From positions 744,001 through 808,000 of the forward strand of contig OY782667.1 of NCBI GenBank assembly GCA_963678135.1: a stretch of 64,000 nucleotides of DNA. Direction: 5' to 3'. Positions 42,048 to 50,299 of the stretch are shown here, one piece after another. Made by a program: the position numbers and the translations under genes. This DNA is from JAHJKV01 sp963678135. Its GTDB lineage: Bacteria > Desulfobacterota > Desulfovibrionia > Desulfovibrionales > Desulfovibrionaceae. The notes under the pieces were generated by a model. It was given only the letters and a program-made list of their open reading frames with translations, did not search any database and was not told the origin of the DNA. The first letter of the stretch is position 1. Each line of letters begins with the position of its first letter.

Positions 42048-42475
42048 TCCGTCATTCCGCGCGTAAGTCGCGACAGTCCAGTCTTACTTCCCCCTTCCTG
42101 TCATCCTGCGCGTAAGTCGCAGGATCCAGTTCTTCTGTCTTCGCTGCTTCTTCTTTTCTTCTCTTCTTCCTCCTTGCTTTTTCCCTTACGGCGTCAAGTC
42201 CTCATCGTCTTGCTCTGCTGGATTCTGCGACTTCGCGCAGAATGACGGAGGGAGGAAGCACTGCCACGTTGTGCTAAAGCACGGGTATACTGCGTAAAGC
42301 ACGAGCATAGTGTGCAAAGCATAGCCTCTGCGACTACGCGCAGAATGACAAGAGGGGGAACGTGCTACAGCAAAAAATGGGCGCAGAATGACAAGAGGGG
42401 GAACGTGCTACAACAAAAAATGGGCGCAGGAGGACAAAAGGGGGGCAGGAGAACAAGAGGGCGGGGTAGGATACT
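42048..42475. repeat. Composite dispersed repeat, copy 3
   Basis: The gap between dinB and the lipoprotein genes is repeat. A diverged hairpin arm (42050-42080) precedes a 147-bp element (42100-42246) with GTCATCCTGCGCG and CGCGCAGAATGAC ends and a pyrimidine tract inside. The module actgccacgttgtgctaaagcacgggtatactg (42260-42295), a hairpin arm (42329-42352) and a tandem of about 44 bases (gcgcagaatgacaagagggggaacgtgctacaacaaaaaatgg type) occurring two to three times follow. No gene is supported. Confidence 0.85.
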
Positions 42476-42496
42476 AACTGGTAAGCATGTGCACGC

Positions 42497-42937
42497 TCAA
42501 TTCAATTCATTGCATAAGCGCCACGTTCCATTTTCAAGCTGTAAGCGTATGATCACGTCTTTTTTCATGCTTTCTTGAGTCCTGCCGGGAAAAGTCACGG
42601 CAAGAGTCCCGTGCATTCTTACTTTGGCTGTAAATTCTTCTTGCGTGATAAGTTCAAAAGACATTTGAGAAAAATCAAAACGCGCATTCTGCATATCCAT
42701 GCCCAAATAATTCATGAGCCCTGCCATTTTTTCGTCTTGCTCACGGCGCATTTCCAATTGCTTCCGCATACGTTTACAGCTGATGTCCAGTAGCGTCTCC
42801 ATATCAGAAGTAAACCATGCTGTTGCTGCTCGCTGAGCACACTGCACGGGGTCTGATGCAGAAAAGTTATTATCAGAACACGCACTACAGATGATAAAAA
42901 TCAAAAAAATACCACACAAAGCATAGAATTGACGCAT
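42497..42937 (-). CDS. Small lipoprotein, unknown (NTF2/DUF4878-like fold possible)
   Basis: The protein has 146 residues from MRQFYALCG with GAGG upstream. The lipobox is CSAC (Cys20). The mature part begins ASDPVQCAQRAATAWF, an alpha-helical start seen in NTF2-like lipoproteins, and ends in strands (IIRLQLENGTWRLCNEL). The next gene upstream codes for a protein of the same plan with the same closing phrase (W-K/R-LC), so the two look like paralogues. Confidence 0.65.
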   Translation of the reverse strand: MRQFYALCGIFLIFIICSACSDNNFSASDPVQCAQRAATAWFTSDMETLLDISCKRMRKQLEMRREQDEKMAGLMNYLGMDMQNARFDFSQMSFELITQEEFTAKVRMHGTLAVTFPGRTQESMKKDVIIRLQLENGTWRLCNELN

Positions 42938-42958
42938 TATTACCTCGCTCAAAGCATC

Positions 42959-43336
42959 TTAAAAAAAATCTTCGCAAAGTTTCCATTGCCCTTCAAACAA
43001 CACAAAGTGCAATTGTTCATCTATTTCTTCATTTTCCTGATTCCAAGATGCTATGCCGGACATACGCACGATTGCTGTCTCTTTGTTTTTTTCTACGGTT
43101 TCATATTTGAGTTCCTGTACTTGGAGGTTCATGCCATTTTCGCTAGCAAAAATAATATCTGCCTGTTTGGCTACAATGTCCTGCGCTAGACCCGGGCAAG
43201 ATGCAGCCACCATGCCCTCCACATCAAACTCGGCCAAAGCCTGCATATAAGAGCGTGCGACTTCTTCAGGTGGAGTATTTTTTTCACAAGCCCAGAAAGC
43301 AAACAGCATAAAAAAAATCAACAGTGCTAAACGCAT
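42959..43336 (-). CDS. Small lipoprotein, paralogue of the downstream gene
   Basis: The protein has 125 residues. The signal is very short, with lipobox FWAC (Cys17). The mature part EEVARSYMQALAEFDVEGMVAASCPG and the ending HFVLFEGQWKLCEDFF follow the NTF2-like lipoprotein plan. GGGAGG precedes the ATG. It lies 21 bp upstream of its paralogue, and the two form an operon. Function unknown. Confidence 0.65.
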   Translation of the reverse strand: MRLALLIFFMLFAFWACEKNTPPEEVARSYMQALAEFDVEGMVAASCPGLAQDIVAKQADIIFASENGMNLQVQELKYETVEKNKETAIVRMSGIASWNQENEEIDEQLHFVLFEGQWKLCEDFF

Positions 43337-43519
43337 TTTTCCCTCCCAAGAACGAGAAGCTAAATATACCCTTGGCTCTTTCTCTGGTCAAATATACTTT
43401 TTTAGCTCAAGGGGAGAGCATAGTAAGTTTTCTGCTATTAAAGCGCGCTGATTCCTCTCTTCTACATATAGATTGTTTTACAATTTTTCGCTATGCTTTC
43501 AAAAAAAGGAGCTTCTTTG

Positions 43520-43717
43520 ATGCGAACTATTCTTTATACTCTTATTTTTATTGCAGTCCTTGGCGGTGCTTTTTTTATAACAAGCAATACCGGAGACAAA
43601 CTGAATTTACCTTATGCAGCGGATTGCCTCCAAGCACCGGAAATTCAGCATCGCGCCAGTGATCATACCCTTGGCACTGAGCACGGGCATGAGAGTTCTC
43701 ATGCACATCATGAGTAA
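43520..43717 (+). CDS. Small membrane-anchored protein with His-rich tail
   Basis: The protein has 65 residues from MRTILYTLIF, with GGAG 8 bases before the ATG. One N-terminal span or signal is followed by a short exported part. The C-terminus contains many His (HRASDHTLGTEHGHESSHAHH), which could bind metal. No family is known. It is divergent from the lipoprotein pair. Confidence 0.5.
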   Translation: MRTILYTLIFIAVLGGAFFITSNTGDKLNLPYAADCLQAPEIQHRASDHTLGTEHGHESSHAHHE

Positions 43718-43798
43718 TATGCTTTGCAATAATATATACTCTTATCTTGCAGTGCTCGGCACAGAAGCAAGGCGCAAATCACAAGTTAGGATAGAGAC

Positions 43799-44584
43799 AT
43801 GAAACGCCTTGCCCTGATCCTTACTCTGCTCTCAGCTATTGTTTTACTGTTTGTTTTCGTTATTAATTCCATGAATTTTGGCTTAAAAGAAACAGCAGAT
43901 ACTTTTTTTACAGCACTGGGCAAAAAGCAAATAAAAGTAGCTAGAACTCTCATTTCTACAGAGTTTCGTCATGCTCTTTCTGCTGAAGAATTTGCATCAT
44001 ACATCCATTCAAGTGGCCTTGATCGCTATAAAACAGCCGTATGGGAGCCTCCCTCCTACGCGCACAAGCAAGGGGAGCTTAAGGGAATTGTGCATCTACA
44101 AGACGGTGCAGTCCAGCCCATACAGCTATTTTTTGTTAAGGAAGGAAAAAATTGGTATATCCATAGCATAGAGGCAAAAATTTCAGGTTTTTCACCGCAG
44201 ATCGACAGTGAAAAAATACCGCCACTGCCTGTGCTGCGTACCATGATTTCCACAACCGTACAGTGCTTTGGAAAATGTGTGCTAAACAATAATTTTGAAG
44301 CATTTTATGCAGAGATATCAGCCTTATGGCAAAGTAAAACTTCTGCTGCAAAGTTGCTTCAATCGTTTCAGGCTTTTGTAGAACAAAAGGTTGACCTCAG
44401 TGCCTATACTGTGGTTTCGCCAAAATTGAGTGAAAGCCCAAGAATAGATGAAGACAAAAAATTACAGCTTAAAGGCTATTTTCCCCATGAAAAAGGCACG
44501 CTGTATTTTCAGCTGATCTTTATTTTTGAATACCCGAAGTGGAAACTTTATGGCCTCAATGTGTCTTTAGAACCCCCTGTATAA
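43799..44584 (+). CDS. Exported NTF2-like protein, unknown
   Basis: The protein has 261 residues. One N-terminal hydrophobic segment (about 5-24) is followed by two similar halves: LKETADTFFTALGKKQIKVARTLIS and later VQCFGKCVLNNNFEAFYAEIS. Each is followed by beta strands ending in WYIHSIE and WKLYGLNV. It looks like a duplicated version of the small lipoproteins at 42.5-43.3 kb. AGGATAGAG precedes the ATG. The role is unknown. Confidence 0.65.
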   Translation: MKRLALILTLLSAIVLLFVFVINSMNFGLKETADTFFTALGKKQIKVARTLISTEFRHALSAEEFASYIHSSGLDRYKTAVWEPPSYAHKQGELKGIVHLQDGAVQPIQLFFVKEGKNWYIHSIEAKISGFSPQIDSEKIPPLPVLRTMISTTVQCFGKCVLNNNFEAFYAEISALWQSKTSAAKLLQSFQAFVEQKVDLSAYTVVSPKLSESPRIDEDKKLQLKGYFPHEKGTLYFQLIFIFEYPKWKLYGLNVSLEPPV

Positions 44585-44589
44585 GTCTT

Positions 44590-46752
44590 ATGCAAAAACA
44601 CGCATTCTTTTTTGTTTGTTTTCTTTTTCTCAGCCTCCCTGCTTTTGCTGCCAAAGAAGATAATACTGCACAGCTTATTTCCAAGTTGGGGAGCTCGGAA
44701 TATCAAGAAAGAACAGAGGCTTTTAGAGAACTCAAATCCTACGGTTCTCGCGCCCTTGATGCTTTAATCCAAGGTCTTTCCGATAATACACCGAATATCC
44801 GTGGTGGCTGTACTCAGCTCTTGGCCTCTATTGGGGAGCAAGCCGTTCCGGAGTTAATACGCGCATTAGGACATCATTCCGGCAGGGTACGCATTCAAGC
44901 GACCCAAGCTCTTGGGCTGATGGGGGCACAAGCTTCAGATGCCGTGCTTCCTTTATCCAGAGCTTTGACTGATCCACTGGAAGATGTCAGGGGCAACGCT
45001 GCAGCAGCCTTAGCGGAAATAGGGGGCAACGCTGCGCCGTCCGTACCGGATTTGCAAAGAACACTTCGTGACCCAAGTTCCTGGGTTCGTAAAAATTCTG
45101 CTTTTGCGCTTGGGAGAGTAGGTACAGCTGCTCGTGAAGCAAGCGGAGCCTTAATCAAAGCACTTGAAGATAAGAATGATAAGGTGCGCTGCGAAGCTGC
45201 CTTGGCTTTAGGCCAAATTGATCCTGACCCTGCAGTTGCCCGCACTGCGTTGAAACAACTGCAAAATGATCCCTTGCAAACAGTGCGCGATGCTGCTCAA
45301 AAAGCTCTTGAAAACATTGCAGAGAATGAATCTGCAAGAGCAACACCAGAAAATACGCACGGGCAGGCTTCGTATGTAAAAAATAGCCATATTGCACAAT
45401 TAGTCCAGTCGCTAGGCCATGATGATCCTCCTACTCGTACAATAGCTCAAAAGCAGCTTACAAGCATGGGAGTGGAAGCAGTTCCTGCTCTTGCTTGGGC
45501 ACTTGATAGTGATAATCTTCGAATGAGGCGTGGGGCTGTACAAATTTTGCTCGCCAACGGTGCCAAGGCCTCACTTGCACGAGCTGCCTTAAGCAGAGCT
45601 CTTCATGACCCTGATGCTCAGGTTGCGCTTGATGCAGCCAGAACCTTACAGGCCATGGGGCTTGCAGCTGCTCCCAGCGCAGCAGAACTTGGCAATGTCC
45701 TGAATAAGGAAAATCAAGAGCTTGCCCTTGAAGCAGCCAAAACTCTTGAAGCACTTGGGGCTGAGGCCTTACCTGCTTTGGAGGCACTGATAACTGCCTT
45801 GCAAAGCACAAACGCAGAACTTGTGCTGCTTGCGAGTAAAAGCCTAGCGCATCTTGGTGCTGCAGCTTCACCAGCAGTAAAACAGTTAATCAAAAATTTG
45901 GAGCACAGTGAGCCTAAGGTTCGTAAAAATACTGCCCAAACCTTAGGACAAATCGGGCCAAAAGCTATTTTAGCCGGACCGGCTTTACATCAAATGTTGC
46001 ACGATACAGACATGGAAGTACAAGATTATGCTCGGCAGGCTATATCTTATATTGGCTATGTGCCTGAACCTAGCTCAAAAACAGCAAGAAAAATATCAAA
46101 TAATTCAAGCGCAAAGCAGAATTATAATACAGACATCAAGACAGGCGCAACAGAAAATAGCCAAAAAGACAGTTTGTGGAACACAGCTCCTGAAGAACTT
46201 GAGCCAGCACCGTGGCTACCCCCTGATACCTTTACAAAACAAAAATTTGACAATGAAAAAGAACAAAATATAAGGCAATCTCCTGCGCCAGTAAAACAAG
46301 AGAGTCTTACTCCATTAGCTCCTGAGCCTTTGCCGGTTACGTTGCAAAAAAAAGAAACAATTTTTGCCCACGAAACAAGCCCAAAAACAAGTATACAGCC
46401 TGAAACACCACAAGAATTTTATATTTTAGGAGAGAGACTTTTTCTTGAGCATAAAATGGAGGAAGCAGCTGAAGCATTCCGCTATGCTGCTATTCGAGGC
46501 CATAGCCTGTCTCAGGTACGTTTGGGCGAGCTGCACCTGAGTGGACAAGGAGTATCAAAAAACTTCACAGAAGCCATGCACTGGTTTAGAAAAGCATCCA
46601 TGCATGGCGATGCAGAAGGCTATTATCGTATGGGCTATATGTTTGAAAAAGGCTTTACTGTTCCTCAAAACATGGATGCAGCCAAGGCGTGGTATAAGCG
46701 CGCTGCAAACAAAGGAAGTTTGCGCGCAGCCAAACGCTTAGAGCAATTGTAG
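44590..46752 (+). CDS. Exported HEAT-repeat protein with C-terminal Sel1 repeats
   Basis: The protein has 720 residues from MQKHAFFFVCFLFLSLPAFA, a clear signal peptide. About a dozen HEAT/PBS-lyase-type repeats fill residues 25-490 (for example ALIQGLSDNTPNIRGGCTQLL, VRKNSAFALGRVG, VRKNTAQTLGQIGPKA). A long Glu/Pro/Gln linker (about 495-605) leads to Sel1-type repeats (EAFRYAAIRGHSLSQVRLGELHLSG, AMHWFRKASMHGDAEGYYRMG). Such proteins are periplasmic scaffolds. It starts 5 bp after the previous gene and may be coupled. The reading frame also opens upstream inside that gene. Confidence 0.85.
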   Translation: MQKHAFFFVCFLFLSLPAFAAKEDNTAQLISKLGSSEYQERTEAFRELKSYGSRALDALIQGLSDNTPNIRGGCTQLLASIGEQAVPELIRALGHHSGRVRIQATQALGLMGAQASDAVLPLSRALTDPLEDVRGNAAAALAEIGGNAAPSVPDLQRTLRDPSSWVRKNSAFALGRVGTAAREASGALIKALEDKNDKVRCEAALALGQIDPDPAVARTALKQLQNDPLQTVRDAAQKALENIAENESARATPENTHGQASYVKNSHIAQLVQSLGHDDPPTRTIAQKQLTSMGVEAVPALAWALDSDNLRMRRGAVQILLANGAKASLARAALSRALHDPDAQVALDAARTLQAMGLAAAPSAAELGNVLNKENQELALEAAKTLEALGAEALPALEALITALQSTNAELVLLASKSLAHLGAAASPAVKQLIKNLEHSEPKVRKNTAQTLGQIGPKAILAGPALHQMLHDTDMEVQDYARQAISYIGYVPEPSSKTARKISNNSSAKQNYNTDIKTGATENSQKDSLWNTAPEELEPAPWLPPDTFTKQKFDNEKEQNIRQSPAPVKQESLTPLAPEPLPVTLQKKETIFAHETSPKTSIQPETPQEFYILGERLFLEHKMEEAAEAFRYAAIRGHSLSQVRLGELHLSGQGVSKNFTEAMHWFRKASMHGDAEGYYRMGYMFEKGFTVPQNMDAAKAWYKRAANKGSLRAAKRLEQL

Positions 46753-46761
46753 AGATACAGG

Positions 46762-47091
46762 ATGAACAATACACCGCGCAATAAAACACTTCGAGTTGCA
46801 ATACTGTGTCTACTTTGTTTTTTTATCCAGAGTATCCAGAGCATCTCAGCCTTTGGAGATGAACAAAGCGAAAAATGGTGGGCAGAAGAGCAAGAATGTA
46901 TTGCAAATTGTCCGGAACTGCCTCGGTTTTCCGACACAGAAACCGATGCACAGTATGTTGAGCGCATGAAAAAAACAGAAGAATATAATATTTGCCAGCG
47001 ACAATGTATCAGAGAATACATGAACAAAGTCCAAATCCGCCACCGCTTCTTTGATGACGGCTCAAAAAGCTATTTTAAGCGTAACGAGTAA
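46762..47091 (+). CDS. Exported twin-CX3C helical protein, unknown
   Basis: The protein has 109 residues with an N-terminal signal of about 32 residues. The mature part holds exactly two CxxxC motifs, CIANC and CQRQC, in helical contexts (WWAEEQECIANCPELP; EEYNICQRQCIREYM) about 30 residues apart. This is the twin-CX3C disulfide helical-hairpin layout known from small TIM chaperones. It would be oxidised in the periplasm. Homology to TIMs is not claimed. It lies 9 bp after the HEAT-Sel1 gene. Confidence 0.65.
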   Translation: MNNTPRNKTLRVAILCLLCFFIQSIQSISAFGDEQSEKWWAEEQECIANCPELPRFSDTETDAQYVERMKKTEEYNICQRQCIREYMNKVQIRHRFFDDGSKSYFKRNE

Positions 47092-47180
47092 AAGTACGAT
47101 AGCTTCAAAACATGGCGGAAGTCTCTACTTTTAACTGACCCTAAAAAGGGGGGATTACCCTTGTTTGTATACAAAAAGCG

Positions 47181-47210
47181 AAAACCCCCTTTCGGGGGCT
47201 TTTATTTTTT
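47181..47210. terminator. Intrinsic terminator between convergent genes
   Basis: CCCCC-TTTC-GGGGG with A-rich left and T-rich right flanks, usable in both directions. It closes the HEAT-Sel1 operon and the convergent minus-strand operon. Confidence 0.8.
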
Positions 47211-47244
47211 AGAGCAAAATTTGCTTTAATATAAAGAGTAGCTC

Positions 47245-47658
47245 TTAGTTTGCTTTGTCTGCCGGTGGTTTAAGGAAAATATGCAATGGGAGTTTGGTCG
47301 CCACTTTTGTTTTTCCGTCTTGCTCAACGGCAATAGCAATATCATGGCGTCCTTCATTCTCAATCTTCAGTCCGGGCAGGCGAAAATTGAGCTTATGCAT
47401 CAAAGTACCTTTTGGTTGGACAGTATTTTTGCCAAGCTCTTGCTTTTTACCATTTGGTAAAACAAGCGCGAGATGAACAGTAAATGGTGTTTGATCCTTA
47501 GGGTCAAGCTCCCAAAGCGAGGCAACGAAAAAGGGAGGTACCTGTGCTGGCAGTTTGGGTACTGAGCCGTGTTCAAAAACTCTGATGTAGGACGCGCTAC
47601 CGGAATCACCGTCCACGATAATGTCACTACAAATAAGGCTGTAGAGTAGTTTAGGCAT
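47245..47658 (-). CDS. DUF6941-like small beta protein
   Basis: The protein has 137 residues. It begins LLYSLICSDIIVDGDSGSASYIRVFE, then PPFFVASLW, and a beta-sandwich-like tail ending HDIAIAVEQDGKTKVATKLPLHIFLK. This pattern is that of the DUF6941 family as I recall it, with function unknown. AAGGAG precedes the ATG. It lies 10 bp downstream of an exported duplicated-domain gene. Confidence 0.55.
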   Translation of the reverse strand: MPKLLYSLICSDIIVDGDSGSASYIRVFEHGSVPKLPAQVPPFFVASLWELDPKDQTPFTVHLALVLPNGKKQELGKNTVQPKGTLMHKLNFRLPGLKIENEGRHDIAIAVEQDGKTKVATKLPLHIFLKPPADKAN

Positions 47659-47668
47659 GTGTGCTCCT

Positions 47669-48367
47669 TTATGGTTTGGTTAGAGTAAAAGTTCCACTGC
47701 TCCAGTCACTACGCCAATGACCGGAAATTATTCTTTGATCCTTGGAAACGGTGCCTGTATGGACAACGATTCCGTTTGCCTCTGTGAGCATGAGACGGAT
47801 ACTGCCATCAGTCTCGACTTTACCACTTAATGGCACTCGTACAGCAGTGCCTTTATAATGAATTACTCCTTCCAGCCTTCCACCGGGAAATGTGTTCATA
47901 ACACAATCCGCAGTATAAGGCGGAGAATTGGGCTCCATGAAAACATAAATCCATTGTCCTGTCAGCTGAGGATATGTGGGTAAATTGCTTGCACGTTCCA
48001 AACTAAAAGTGCCAACCCCTGAACTTTCACTATACCAGCCACGGATTGTTCTGCCATCTTTGGACAGAGAACCTGTATACCGTGCTTGTACCTCGCCACG
48101 CTGAATTGTAAAAACCACTGCGCCTGAAGGATCAATTTTACCTTCGAGAACATCGTTAATAATTTTTCCTTGCAAAGGATACACTGCTTGAGCTGTAAAC
48201 AATTCTCCGGCTTCATGAATATCAAGGGCAGTGGTAATAGAAAGACCATCTGGTGTACGATAAGAAAAGACCCAAGAGCCTTCAAGGCCGGCCATTGATG
48301 CTGGGCAAAGAATAAGCTCGCTGAACAAAAGGAGCAGAAAAATAAAGCTATATTGTAGTGTACGCAT
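47669..48367 (-). CDS. Exported protein with internally duplicated beta domain
   Basis: The protein has 232 residues. A signal peptide (about 1-26) is followed by two related domains of about 100 residues. The pairs LEGSWVFSY and LTGQWIYVF, SKDGRTIRGWYSESSG and SKDQRIISGHWRSDWSSG, and GTFSLER and GTFTLTK show the duplication. The fold looks like a small beta barrel. Function unknown. It is followed by the DUF6941-like gene. Confidence 0.65.
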   Translation of the reverse strand: MRTLQYSFIFLLLLFSELILCPASMAGLEGSWVFSYRTPDGLSITTALDIHEAGELFTAQAVYPLQGKIINDVLEGKIDPSGAVVFTIQRGEVQARYTGSLSKDGRTIRGWYSESSGVGTFSLERASNLPTYPQLTGQWIYVFMEPNSPPYTADCVMNTFPGGRLEGVIHYKGTAVRVPLSGKVETDGSIRLMLTEANGIVVHTGTVSKDQRIISGHWRSDWSSGTFTLTKP

Positions 48368-48387
48368 GTTCTTTTACTTAAAAATTC

Positions 48388-49128
48388 TTATTTGCGAGTC
48401 ATGTCACTCCATGCCCAAACCACCTTGCCCACAAGGGCTCGGCTGATGTCGCCATAATAATCACGTTTTAGCCGATAAGTGAAGGGGGGAAATTCGCGAC
48501 TATTATCAGAATAAAAGACAAGTTCAAGATCATCGTCCCTTTTTGTTGTGGCGACTCGTTTTACCATAGCTCCTCCATCCTCTCCGGGTTCAGTGACCAG
48601 CATGATGCGTCCTGCTGGTTCCGGATTTTTGTCATCGCGGTCAACAAGCACAAGATCACCCGGGTGCAAAGTTGGAATCATAGAATATTCATTTGCACCA
48701 ACTTCTACAGCCACAAGGTTTCTTCTGCGCTGCACAGAATGATGGTGGCGCCAGACAAGAACCCAGCCATCAATGGCATCTTCGGGAATAAGGCCGGGGC
48801 CGGCAGCTACCGGAGAGGCAGCTAGGGGTACTGCAAGATAATCTTCAGAAAGTGGCTCTCCCTCGACCGTGGCCGTAGGAGAAGGAGCAACAAAGCATAC
48901 ATTTCTGGGCTGTTCGGATATTTCATCCGGAAACATGGTTTTACAGCCTAGCTTATCAAGAATACGCCCTAAAGAATCCAAGGTAAGTCCCCTTTCTCCA
49001 CTCAAAAAGCGATTGAGCTGTGAAGGGTTCACGTCTAAGGAATCAGCCATTTGTTTTTTATTGGCAAATTGCTCCCCTTGACCAATAAGGTGATTCAATT
49101 TTTTTCGTACATCATCGGAAAAACTCAC
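48388..49128 (-). CDS. Phage-type repressor: HTH plus S24 LexA-like peptidase
   Basis: The protein has 246 residues. An XRE-type HTH occupies about 20-66 (KKQMADSLDVNPSQLNRFLSGERG). A C-terminal S24 domain has the nucleophile Ser in EYSMIPTLHPGDLVLVDRD and Lys in MVKRV. Self-cleavage after DNA damage is the family mechanism. It suggests prophage origin, supported by phage-like genes that follow. The start is GTG with AGAGG 6 bases upstream. The first codons are copied in a tandem array just upstream. Confidence 0.88.
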   Translation of the reverse strand: MSFSDDVRKKLNHLIGQGEQFANKKQMADSLDVNPSQLNRFLSGERGLTLDSLGRILDKLGCKTMFPDEISEQPRNVCFVAPSPTATVEGEPLSEDYLAVPLAASPVAAGPGLIPEDAIDGWVLVWRHHHSVQRRRNLVAVEVGANEYSMIPTLHPGDLVLVDRDDKNPEPAGRIMLVTEPGEDGGAMVKRVATTKRDDDLELVFYSDNSREFPPFTYRLKRDYYGDISRALVGKVVWAWSDMTRK

Positions 49129-49298
49129 ACGAAGCCTCTTTTTATCTCATTTTTTTGTACATCATTAGAAAAACTTACACGAAGCCTTTTTTATCTCATT
49201 TTTTCGTACATCATCAGAAAAACTCATAGGAAGCCTTTTTGTATCTTATTTTTTTGTACATCATCGGAAAGACTCATAGGAAGCCTTTTTATATCTTA
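49100..49298 (-). repeat. 50-bp tandem array duplicating the repressor start
   Basis: Four units of about 50 bases, the first being the 5' end of the repressor gene. On the minus strand each unit holds a potential Shine-Dalgarno stretch, a start codon or its relic, and AGTTTTTCNGATGATGTACGA. In the upstream units the frame runs for about 17-20 codons and stops. The gap 49129-49516 contains only this, a short AT-rich stretch and the array at 49454. Confidence 0.9.
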
Positions 49299-49453
49299 AA
49301 TATGGATTCATCAATTCAGTAGTATAGCTTGAAAATATACATGGCAAAGGATTTGTCTTTTGTCTAATGTCAAACGGCAAAACTATTTGACTTTCTTTTT
49401 GTCGTATGGCAAATAATATTTATACATGAGCTGAACAGCTTGTTTATTCTTAT

Positions 49454-49497
49454 TTTTGAGCAAGTTTTGAGCAAGTTTTGAGTAAATTTTGAGTAAA
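49454..49497 (+). repeat. 11-bp tandem repeat upstream of DUF5675 gene
   Basis: Four copies of ttttgagcaag / ttttgagtaaa end 8 bases before the AAGGAGG of the next gene. They would lie in its 5' untranslated region or promoter. Confidence 0.85.
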
Positions 49498-49516
49498 TTG
49501 TAAAAAGGAGGAAACA

Positions 49517-50071
49517 ATGGATATGACTAATATGGCTAATATGGCTGATACGAAGGACATGAGAGATATAACAAATATAACGAATATGACGGATATGAGA
49601 GATATGGCTGACATGAGGAATATGGCGGAGATGGGTGATATGGCGGAGATGACTGATATGAGGGATATGGAAGTAGAATTGATTCGTTTGGAAAAATCCC
49701 CTGAGGGTGTTTTTGGGATATTGCGAGTGCAAGGCAGTGTGCATGGCCTTACTTTAGAGCCACCGGATAAAGGCAACAGGCCAAATATATCCTGTATTCC
49801 GGCTGGAAAATATATTTGCAAAAGTCGCTTGTCTCGCAGGTTTGGGCAAACCTTTGAAGTTGCGGATGTGCCTGATCGCTCTGATATTCTCTTTCATTCC
49901 GGCAATGTGGCCGAAGATAGTCGCGGTTGTATTCTTCTTGGTAAGGGCTTGGGACAATTTGGTGAAAAAAAGGGCATTGTGCATTCGAAAAACGCGGTTC
50001 AAGATTTTTTGCAGGCTTTGGGCAAGCTCAATACTTTTTCCTTGAGCGTGACTGAACCTTCCTTGCTGTAA
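49517..50071 (+). CDS. DUF5675-family protein with Met-rich repeat N-terminus
   Basis: The protein has 184 residues. Residues 1-51 are a Met-Asp/Asn repeat (MADMRNMAEMGDMAEM type) coded by a 9-bp repeat based on gatatggcn. From about 51 on it is a DUF5675 domain: GLTLEPPDKGNRPNISCIPAGKY is divided by the usual features, then FEVADVPDRSDILFHSGN and GCILLG. DUF5675 proteins occur in phages and near lysis genes, with unknown activity. A very strong AAGGAGG precedes the first ATG, so the repeat is translated, although about 17 in-frame Met codons offer alternative starts. Confidence 0.8.
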   Translation: MDMTNMANMADTKDMRDITNITNMTDMRDMADMRNMAEMGDMAEMTDMRDMEVELIRLEKSPEGVFGILRVQGSVHGLTLEPPDKGNRPNISCIPAGKYICKSRLSRRFGQTFEVADVPDRSDILFHSGNVAEDSRGCILLGKGLGQFGEKKGIVHSKNAVQDFLQALGKLNTFSLSVTEPSLL

Positions 50072-50083
50072 AAGGAGCGAGCA

Positions 50084-50278
50084 ATGGAATATATTTGTAT
50101 ACGAGGGGCTAAGGCAATTTGCGAGGCTGTGGGCGAAAATCCTAAAGAGATTGTTCGCCTTGTTGAAGAGCAAGGTCTTCCGGCATGGAAACGAGATAAC
50201 AAGGGAGCTTGGCGTGCTTTGCCCGACGATTTAGTGCGTTGGCTGAAAAAAGTGCGAGATAGGAATATGCCATTTTAA
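50084..50278 (+). CDS. Small phage-type HTH protein
   Basis: The protein has 64 residues. A single winged-helix motif, GAKAICEAVGENPKEIVRLV, then LPAWKRDNKGAWRALPDDLVRWL, resembles excisionase/AlpA-type or terminase-small-subunit-type DNA-binding domains. AAGGAG precedes the ATG. It follows the DUF5675 gene by 12 bp. Prophage origin is likely. Confidence 0.7.
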   Translation: MEYICIRGAKAICEAVGENPKEIVRLVEEQGLPAWKRDNKGAWRALPDDLVRWLKKVRDRNMPF

Positions 50279-50299
50279 GTGTTGCCGTTCTTTCAGCTC

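Noticed and set aside
42312..42578. 88-codon frame after dinB
   Set aside because: Made of the 44-bp tandem sub-module and overlaps a supported lipoprotein gene.
49370..49821. His/Ile- and Ser/Ile-rich minus-strand frames opposite the DUF5675 gene
   Set aside because: They are the complement of the Met-repeat coding array.
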